A DNA stretch of 5,636 nucleotides. Source: Planctomycetota bacterium. Its GTDB lineage: Bacteria > Planctomycetota > Phycisphaerae > WQYP01. A program made the translations under genes and the position numbers. The notes beneath the pieces were generated by a model, which saw only the letters and a list, made by a program, of their open reading frames with translations, had not been told where the DNA came from and did no database searches. Below are positions 1 to 5,636 of the stretch, piece by piece. Position 1 is the first letter of the stretch, and each line of letters begins with the position of its first letter. The stretch is from NCBI GenBank assembly GCA_021805585.1, contig JAJZEY010000436.1:1-5636 (forward strand). Direction: 5' to 3'.

Positions 1-63
1 ACCCTCTTCCCCAGCCAAGGTCCTGCGTGCCGCCAAATTCCGCAGGTGAGAAATGAAAATCAT
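1..63 (-). CDS. Possible start of a third co-directional gene (runs off the left edge)
   Basis: An ATG at 63 opens a frame with no stop through the window edge, giving 21 codons that begin MIFISHLRNLAARRTLAGEE. GGAAGGG lies 7 bases upstream of the ATG, which is good Shine-Dalgarno spacing. The start is 17 bases past the stop of the lyase gene, a typical within-operon distance. The fragment is too short to identify a family, and a 21-codon open frame could arise by chance, so the call rests on the ribosome-binding site and spacing. Confidence 0.45.
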   Translation of the reverse strand, partial: MIFISHLRNLAARRTLAGEEG

Positions 64-70
64 AAGTGCG

Positions 71-77
71 CCCTTCC
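71..77 (-). promoter_or_regulatory. Candidate Shine-Dalgarno sequence of the third gene
   Basis: On the minus strand this reads GGAAGGG, 7 bases before the ATG at 63. It sits entirely in the short gap after the lyase stop codon, so it is not constrained by coding of the upstream gene. Confidence 0.45.
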
Positions 78-80
78 GTT

Positions 81-3000
81 TCATTGCGTTGTGGATTCCT
101 GTGCCACAATTTTGCCCAGTCTGGTTTCCTGAATCTTGACAAAAATATGCCGTACATTTCCGGCAAGGTGATGAATAAAAATGGTGTCCTGGCGATGGTG
201 AGTCAGCGTGATTTGAATTTCATGCGGATTCATCGCCATTGCGTTTATAATCGCACGCTGGTGGTACGGTTCAATAACCGTTATGAACCGCGCGGTTTTA
301 CCGCGTGTGCGAATGACGCAGGTCTTGCGCAATTGATCCTGTTTTCCCACCGGCCAATCGCCCCCGACGGTGGCCTGAAACGCTGCGGCATGCAGTCCGG
401 TAAGATTAATGCGGATCACGCCGGGCATGGTGGTGTTTTTGGGTTCCGCGGCGATGGCCGCGTTATACCGGTTACCGGCAATGTGTACCGGTCCGCCAAG
501 GTAATCAATGCCCGGACCTTTTGTGGAAATAATGTTGCTGGTGGTGAAGTTCAGCGTACTTAGCGGCACGTGTTTGCCATTGGCCAGAACCAGAACAGGA
601 TTGCCCCAGAAAATTGTTCGCAGGCGCTTCCAGGCTCCGCTCCCGCGGCTGGTGGTGCGTGTCCGGAGCGTCAGGGTTTTCAGGCCGCGGATATTCACAT
701 TTACGCGGGCACTGCCCAGTATCCAGGCGTTGAAATGGCCTGCCGCCAGAGTTTTTCCATTGCCCTGCACGGAATAGATGATCGGCTTTTGAACGGGCCA
801 CGCTTCCGGATAATCGCCAATGACGACATGCGCTCGCCGGGGCCATACGCCGTATTCATCCAGGTGCAGCGTGCCTGGCGTATTGTACAGGCCATTTTCG
901 CCACCGGTTTCCCACTGGGGATGCGGTGAATGGAGGCCATCTTCGTTCATGCCGTTTTTTCTCAGGGGGGCAAAATGAATGTGTGAGGCAATGCGGAAAG
1001 GGGCGTTGACCGTATAGTGACGGCAATTGGTGATGAATTGGCCGGTGCCCAGCGGATCGGCATTAAGCATGGCCGAGTGGCTGGTAAATGTTGCCCCGGC
1101 GGAAGCCAGCCGTGCGCCGCGAAGTTGCAGCAAATCATCAAAGGTATGGACGTGTACGGCCTTTAAATAATCGGCGACAATGATAAATTGTGGCAGCACA
1201 ATCAACAGCCGACGTTGCACAATCGGGCCGGCTTTTCCGGTAATAGTTCCGAAGGCCGGAGGGTGGATCGCCGCAGGATAATAGGGGGCCTGTTTCCCAT
1301 AAAATGCGTTGGGAAAAATGCCGCCGCCATAAGGTGGATTCGCCCAGCGGCAAACCGCCTGAACGCCGCCTGCCTGCATCAACTTGCCATTGAAAAACAA
1401 CAGACGGCTGCTGGGTCCGGGCAGCTGCATTTTGTCATCCACCACCACCATGTTGTGGGACAGGGAGGTTTGCACCCACAGTTTGTACATGGCTGAGCCG
1501 TAGCCATACCAGCTTGTTTCCGGGTTATAAAAGCTTTGCCCGAACCGCATGACGGATACCAGATCGGTGAGGTCGAAATGCCCATGATAGCCCCCATGTG
1601 TGCCGTAGCGAAGGACCGCTTGAATCATGTCTTTGGCCGGCTTTGCGGGCACATGCGAACGCAACATAAGCACCGCCGCATTGTCCGAGAAGCCGCTGCG
1701 CCGGTCCACCTGTGGTGTGCGGGCGGGCAATACCGGTACCGAATAAAGCAGGTGGGGTTGCAGGGCTTTTTTGGCCACTGCGGCAAAGGCGGGCTTACCA
1801 AATGCATAATAAGCCAGGGCAAAGGACCCGGCTGCGCGCATTTCATGGGCGTCATTAATGCCGAATATAACGCCGCGGTAATCCGGATAAATCAGAAATC
1901 CGTTCCACATGTGCTCAATGCTTACATGGTTGCCGTCAAGCTGTCCGGCTTTTTTAAAAGACATTCCCAGTAACGACTGTGTTTCATATGGATGCAGACC
2001 CACTATCGGTGAATAGCGCACGGGAAACTGCGTGGTAAGAATATTAATTCCCCAGGGCCGACAGGCCAGCCCCAGTTTTGTGAATTCGCGGGCGCACCAG
2101 AAGTCGTAGGTAACCGCCCCTTCAAACCACCAGCCGTCGCTCATTTCGCCGGCGCGAATCTGGTCGGTAAATCCGCCCGGGCCATACAGAAATCGCGGCA
2201 AATCAGCCATGTCCTCCAGGGCCATCGCCGAATAGGCACCGCCGCAAAGCTTGGCTATCGACCAGTTGGAAACATCGCCATGTTGCAAGCCTTCGCTGTC
2301 CACGTGCATCCACAGCCGCAGAGTCTGATTGATTTGTGCTTTATCCATCGGGGTTAAAACCCCGGCATGTTTAATTAAATCATAGGCGCGGGCATAACTT
2401 TGAAACGATTGCCCTTCCTGTACAAAAGAGGCATTGCACGCCATGAGTGTGGCGGGATAGCCGGTTTTTGGATCGGCGAGCCGCCGCAGAAAAAGGGCCA
2501 CTTTTGCCGCATACTTTTTGTTGCGGGTCAGTTGCCAGGCGATGGCGGTCTGAAGCGCCGGCACTCCGGCATATGCGCCAAAAAGCGGTGTGGCATTGTG
2601 GTCCGGTAGAAAATGCTGGCCGGCCCCGGCCACCGGCACCACCCATTTACGGGCCTGTTGCGCATACCATTTGGCGCGCTGTCCGGCCCACGGATACGTC
2701 TTTATTTCCGCGCGAATGGAATCCCATTCCGGTCGCGTAAACATTATGTTGGGCGCAGGCAGGTGGCGTACGGTAATAAACTTAAGCGTTGCCGCCTTGG
2801 CCGCGTCCCCGTTTGGGATGGCGGTTATGATCTGGCTTTCAAATCCGCCCGGTGGAATGCCCACTGGAACTTTTACCGTAACCGTGGCGATGGCCGAATT
2901 GCCGGAAGGAATTACCAGATTCGCGGGCCAAATTACGGCCCGCATGGCACGCCAGCCGCTTTGCCGCACATTGAGTTGAACACCTTGCGATTGGTGCGTG

Positions 3001-3692
3001 CAGTTAATCACCGTCAGGTGATAAGTCGCGGTGCCTCCCGCCGGTACCGGGCGTGAACGCACCCGTGCCTTCAGGCAAATTGCCAGCCCCCGCCGTAAGC
3101 CGATATGACGCACCCATACGCCGTTTACCGGTTGGCCGCTTGCCGTTCGGAACGTCAACTGAATGTCCCGTATAAAATGCAGGGTAATCGGCGCAGCCCG
3201 GGGTAAATTAAACGCGCTCCAGGGAAGAATAACGGTATGCCACCCGGTCCCGCTTAACGTTATCATTGCCCGCGTTGAAGGAATAAGGGCTTCACGCCCC
3301 AACTGCGGTGGAATGCGTAAGGTAACGACCATGCGCACGGCCTTGGGTGAAGGCGTCTTGACCTGACATTCCAATCCGTACCATCGCAAAAAATTGATCG
3401 TTCCGCCACACTTCAGCAAAAACCCCTGCTTATACCAGCCACCGTGCCCCGGTGTTGCCGGTGCGATGAATGCCGCCGTGCCGGTCGGCCCGAGCGTGCC
3501 CGCGCCGGTCCTGTCAATGCGTTTAATGCCGCTCCAGTTCTCCCAAATGCTTCCGCCAAGAGGCCGCCAGATAGCCGAACGGGCTGGTTGTTCAATTGTT
3601 TTAGCTAACGCGGAATGCGGTGTAAGAAGCATGGCCAAAAGCAGCGATGAGAATCGCGACCCGGTCTTGAACCACGTCAGCCTGAAATCCAT
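81..3692 (-). CDS. Secreted multidomain heparinase II/III superfamily protein, probable polysaccharide lyase
   Basis: Complete gene, 1203 residues. The ATG at 3692 is chosen because AGAGGT lies 6 bases upstream and the protein then begins with a good signal peptide: Arg/Lys at 4, 9 and 13, a hydrophobic core about 14-23, and likely cleavage after ALA at 30. Domains in order: about 40-202, a jelly-roll carbohydrate-binding-like domain ending in strands such as GWHTVILPWSAF; about 203-310, an Ig-like NEW3-type domain; about 311-640, a helical alpha/alpha toroid with N476-W477 and D519-G520...E524-G525...Y529; about 660-1000, the heparinase II/III C-terminal beta domain, with GYHGHFD at 701-707, SHN at 745-747 followed by VVVDD, and QRRLLIV near 826-832; then about 200 further beta-rich residues. 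Members of this superfamily cleave uronic-acid-containing polysaccharides by beta-elimination in the periplasm or outside the cell. By analogy with heparinase II, H703 is a candidate catalytic residue and H705 a metal ligand, with Y529 a possible catalytic Tyr; this is inferred without an alignment. The protein is longer than most family members, which have roughly 600-800 residues. Substrate (alginate, heparin-like or another uronan) is undetermined. The superfamily call is firm; enzymatic activity is probable. Confidence 0.85.
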   Translation of the reverse strand: MDFRLTWFKTGSRFSSLLLAMLLTPHSALAKTIEQPARSAIWRPLGGSIWENWSGIKRIDRTGAGTLGPTGTAAFIAPATPGHGGWYKQGFLLKCGGTINFLRWYGLECQVKTPSPKAVRMVVTLRIPPQLGREALIPSTRAMITLSGTGWHTVILPWSAFNLPRAAPITLHFIRDIQLTFRTASGQPVNGVWVRHIGLRRGLAICLKARVRSRPVPAGGTATYHLTVINCTHQSQGVQLNVRQSGWRAMRAVIWPANLVIPSGNSAIATVTVKVPVGIPPGGFESQIITAIPNGDAAKAATLKFITVRHLPAPNIMFTRPEWDSIRAEIKTYPWAGQRAKWYAQQARKWVVPVAGAGQHFLPDHNATPLFGAYAGVPALQTAIAWQLTRNKKYAAKVALFLRRLADPKTGYPATLMACNASFVQEGQSFQSYARAYDLIKHAGVLTPMDKAQINQTLRLWMHVDSEGLQHGDVSNWSIAKLCGGAYSAMALEDMADLPRFLYGPGGFTDQIRAGEMSDGWWFEGAVTYDFWCAREFTKLGLACRPWGINILTTQFPVRYSPIVGLHPYETQSLLGMSFKKAGQLDGNHVSIEHMWNGFLIYPDYRGVIFGINDAHEMRAAGSFALAYYAFGKPAFAAVAKKALQPHLLYSVPVLPARTPQVDRRSGFSDNAAVLMLRSHVPAKPAKDMIQAVLRYGTHGGYHGHFDLTDLVSVMRFGQSFYNPETSWYGYGSAMYKLWVQTSLSHNMVVVDDKMQLPGPSSRLLFFNGKLMQAGGVQAVCRWANPPYGGGIFPNAFYGKQAPYYPAAIHPPAFGTITGKAGPIVQRRLLIVLPQFIIVADYLKAVHVHTFDDLLQLRGARLASAGATFTSHSAMLNADPLGTGQFITNCRHYTVNAPFRIASHIHFAPLRKNGMNEDGLHSPHPQWETGGENGLYNTPGTLHLDEYGVWPRRAHVVIGDYPEAWPVQKPIIYSVQGNGKTLAAGHFNAWILGSARVNVNIRGLKTLTLRTRTTSRGSGAWKRLRTIFWGNPVLVLANGKHVPLSTLNFTTSNIISTKGPGIDYLGGPVHIAGNRYNAAIAAEPKNTTMPGVIRINLTGLHAAAFQATVGGDWPVGKQDQLRKTCVIRTRGKTARFITVIEPYHQRAIINAMAMNPHEIQITLTHHRQDTIFIHHLAGNVRHIFVKIQETRLGKIVAQESTTQ

Positions 3693-3794
3693 GCGATTAC
3701 CTCTGTTTGCCTGATGCGGTGGTTATCTTGCCATCATTTCGGTTGTGGGGCTTCCGTGCCGGACGTTTGCCGTACAATCTGCTTTGACGCGGTA
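3693..3794 (-). other. Short intergenic spacer, probably within an operon
   Basis: These 102 bases separate the stop of the unassigned gene from the start of the lyase gene. I see no stem-loop followed by a T-run on the minus strand, and no paired -35/-10 boxes with proper spacing. The best -10-like string, AGATAA, lacks a -35 partner. The simplest reading is that both genes are on one transcript, although a weak or activator-dependent promoter cannot be excluded. Confidence 0.5.
3699..3704 (-). promoter_or_regulatory. Shine-Dalgarno sequence of the heparinase-like gene
   Basis: On the minus strand this reads AGAGGT, 6 bases before the ATG at 3692. It fixes that ATG as the start and agrees with the signal peptide that follows. 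Confidence 0.7.
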
Positions 3795-5636
3795 TCATCG
3801 CGCATACAAAACCACGGTCTGTTGCGGCCCAACCACCAGCGACGCAGTCCGAACAACGGATTTGCGGGTCACCAGATTCCGTGCGTGGTTGAATCGTTCA
3901 GGCACCGCCAGCTTGTAGGTGTGCGATTCCGTGGTATTCACCGCAATCAAATAGTGTCCGAAACGCAACCGATAAAACCCGGCGCGGCCAAGATACGGCC
4001 CCTGGGCATGGGTCTGTCCGTTTTTGTTCGCATGAATATGATAGCCGCGGGGCAATTTTGGAATCGGCAATTTTTGCCCCGCAAATGCCTGGCGGGCATG
4101 ATCCTGACGGGTATAGCCCGGCCGAAAATTAACATCCGTCCAGTTGGGCCGGATACTGTACATTCCGCTGGGCGTAAATTGCACCTGTTCATTCACGGTG
4201 GCCAGCCGGTCTAATCGCGGCTGCGTGAAGTGCACGCGCGCCAGGCGGTTAATTCCCATTTGTGCACGGTAATAAAGCTCTGCCCAGAATCGGTCATGGC
4301 CATGCTTCACCACCACCACCGCATTCTGCGGGTCCGCCCAGACAAAATCCGGCTGGCCATGACTCATCGGCAGCCGGTAAGGGCTGGCAGGCATAGCCTT
4401 GACCAGTGCGTACTGCCGCGGAACGTTTAATGCAATCAGCACGGTGGTGCCGCGGAAAAATTGTGAAGGGGCCTGCTGTTCGGCCCGGAAAAATTGATTA
4501 TCCGCCAGGCACTGTTGGGCAAAGCCCACCACCTGCGGGCAGGCCATACCAAATGCCGATGCACCTTCCATCATGGAACCGAAACTCGGGTCGCCATAAG
4601 CCACGATGGATGGGTACAGATCATGCCGCCAGCCGATGACTTCTTCAATTTTCATGCAGCGGTAGCCACCGCGGTCGCGCGACGGATAACGGAACCAGCT
4701 GCGCGCCAGATAAATCTTTTCATATTGCTTTTTGATTTGGGCATTTCCGCTGGCCCGCCACATTTTGTATGGCCAGTCCTGAATTTCGCCGTAAGTGGCC
4801 ACGTAGCCCAATTCGCGCGTCAGGCCCGCTCGCGTCACAACATAGTAATGATTGCCCATCGGCCGCTGCCAGCCATTTGCCGTTTTGCTTCCCAGGTAGG
4901 GGGCAAGCCCCACGCCGATTTTCAGGAAATGCAACGCTTTTTTTTCCGGCCATGCCATGGAGGGTTCAACCAGCTCCAATGCCCGGTTACACACATATAA
5001 GTTGTATTCCACAATCATGCACTGGTTGGAATATAGCCGCTGATGATATTCCAGATAATCCCGTCCGGCTTTCAGCACGCTGCCCCACAACTTGCCACGG
5101 GTTTCAGGTTGGCCATTCACCATGATCCGCTTGTTCAGAAATGGCCGAAATTCGGAAATGTCGCGCCGGATCGCATCCGCACCCGGTCCGAAGGTAGACC
5201 AGCCTGCATTGCTGAACGACTGCCAGCGGCTTTTGTGGCCGGCACCCCTGTCCGCCGCTATCGCGTGCAGGTCAAGGTCTTTGATCAGCCGTTGAATGAC
5301 CGCCGGTTTATGAAAAGCAAGGCTCCAGGGCGTATTGTACGCTTTGGCCAGTACATCAATATGGTTCATTCCATCCGGCATCCGGCGATTGCGCAGAATT
5401 CCCGCCAGATATCCGTTGACCGCCTGCTTGAGCCGCTGGAGTGCGCTGGCGTCCGGCGTTTTCCGGATCGGTGCCGGTGCGGGAATCGGGCCTTGCCGAT
5501 CGTTTTGCGGCGGCGTGAAAAAGCCATCCGTGCCGATAAACAGCCGATACATTCCCAGGCTGGCTTTGGGCATGACATACTGATATTGCTTCCAGTTGCC
5601 ACCATAGGGCCATTCCCGTCCAATGGCCTGAATTTT
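3795..5636 (-). CDS. Large protein of unassigned family, possible alpha/alpha-toroid carbohydrate-active enzyme (5' truncated by window edge)
   Basis: The frame is open from the right edge to a TGA at 3797-3795, giving 613 visible residues. The first in-frame ATG, at 5573, is probably internal: 21 codons upstream are open and protein-like (GREWPYGGNWKQYQY), and the nearest purine-rich stretch is about 15 bases from it. No signal peptide can be judged because the N-terminus is missing. Visible residues about 65-370 look mainly helical and rich in aromatic residues, with polar-aromatic stretches such as YSNQCMIVEYN (202-212), GNHYYV (261-266) and EEVIGWRHDLY (331-341). These resemble the lining of toroid-fold lyases. 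Residues about 400-613 are beta-rich, including VVVVKHGHDRFWAELYYRAQ and a terminal sandwich with FGHYLIAVNTT and a closing QQTVVLYAR. The last part resembles C-terminal domains of glycoside hydrolases and polysaccharide lyases. I do not recognise the family and assign no reaction. Its position directly upstream of a polysaccharide lyase gene, on the same strand, supports a role on the same glycan. A structural or binding role is also possible. Confidence 0.8.
   Translation of the reverse strand, partial: KIQAIGREWPYGGNWKQYQYVMPKASLGMYRLFIGTDGFFTPPQNDRQGPIPAPAPIRKTPDASALQRLKQAVNGYLAGILRNRRMPDGMNHIDVLAKAYNTPWSLAFHKPAVIQRLIKDLDLHAIAADRGAGHKSRWQSFSNAGWSTFGPGADAIRRDISEFRPFLNKRIMVNGQPETRGKLWGSVLKAGRDYLEYHQRLYSNQCMIVEYNLYVCNRALELVEPSMAWPEKKALHFLKIGVGLAPYLGSKTANGWQRPMGNHYYVVTRAGLTRELGYVATYGEIQDWPYKMWRASGNAQIKKQYEKIYLARSWFRYPSRDRGGYRCMKIEEVIGWRHDLYPSIVAYGDPSFGSMMEGASAFGMACPQVVGFAQQCLADNQFFRAEQQAPSQFFRGTTVLIALNVPRQYALVKAMPASPYRLPMSHGQPDFVWADPQNAVVVVKHGHDRFWAELYYRAQMGINRLARVHFTQPRLDRLATVNEQVQFTPSGMYSIRPNWTDVNFRPGYTRQDHARQAFAGQKLPIPKLPRGYHIHANKNGQTHAQGPYLGRAGFYRLRFGHYLIAVNTTESHTYKLAVPERFNHARNLVTRKSVVRTASLVVGPQQTVVLYAR

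Noticed and set aside
22..46. Inverted repeat CCTGCG...CGCAGG with a 13-base loop, considered as a terminator after the lyase gene
   Set aside because: The stem is only 6 base pairs and no T-run follows on the minus strand. It also falls inside the possible third gene.
66..563. Plus-strand open frame of 165 codons from a GTG, antisense to the end of the lyase gene
   Set aside because: It lies almost wholly opposite the much longer, recognisable lyase frame, and its translation shows no coherent domain.
3721..3780. Promoter-like strings TTGTAC and AGATAA on the minus strand
   Set aside because: They are not spaced as a -35/-10 pair, and neither has a credible partner.
3714..4214. Plus-strand open frame of 166 codons beginning in the intergenic spacer
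   Set aside because: Most of it is antisense to the well-formed C-terminal domain of the upstream gene. It has no recognisable motif and no clear ribosome-binding site.
4308..4320. CAC triplet repeat, with a similar short run near 1440-1449
   Set aside because: Both encode valine-rich beta strands in the minus-strand proteins, so they are explained by coding and are too short to be a meaningful repeat.
4494..5000. Plus-strand open frame of 168 codons
   Set aside because: It is entirely antisense to the helical part of the unassigned gene, and its composition looks like a shadow frame.
5571..5573. ATG considered as the start of the unassigned gene
   Set aside because: The frame continues open and protein-like to the window edge, and no Shine-Dalgarno sequence lies at the proper distance.

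Overview
The window holds two long minus-strand genes plus the possible start of a third. All point the same way, so transcription runs from high to low coordinates. The sequence is moderately GC-rich, coding density is high and gaps are short. Long exported enzymes with lectin-like and beta-sandwich extensions, encoded side by side, suggest a bacterium specialised in breaking down complex polysaccharides. Planctomycetota (Phycisphaerae-like) or Verrucomicrobiota would fit. This is an inference from protein style only, since no marker gene is present.

Layout in transcription order: (1) 5636-3795 holds the C-terminal 613 residues of a large protein of unassigned family. Its 5' end lies beyond the right edge. 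It has a helical part that could be an alpha/alpha toroid, followed by a beta-rich tail like those of polysaccharide lyases and glycoside hydrolases. (2) 3794-3693 is a 102-base gap with no convincing terminator or promoter. It ends in a good Shine-Dalgarno sequence. (3) 3692-81 is a complete 1203-residue secreted protein of the heparinase II/III superfamily, very probably a polysaccharide lyase. It has a signal peptide, a jelly-roll carbohydrate-binding-like domain, an Ig-like (NEW3-type) domain, an alpha/alpha toroid, the heparinase C-terminal domain with its HGHFD and SHN motifs, and an extra C-terminal region. (4) 63-1 is a possible third gene starting 17 bases after the lyase stop. It has its own Shine-Dalgarno sequence and runs off the left edge.

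Read together, this looks like a slice of a glycan-degradation operon. The exported lyase would cut a uronic-acid-containing polysaccharide, and the upstream protein may act on the same substrate. The substrate cannot be told from the sequence. No RNA gene, mobile element, CRISPR array or significant repeat was seen.
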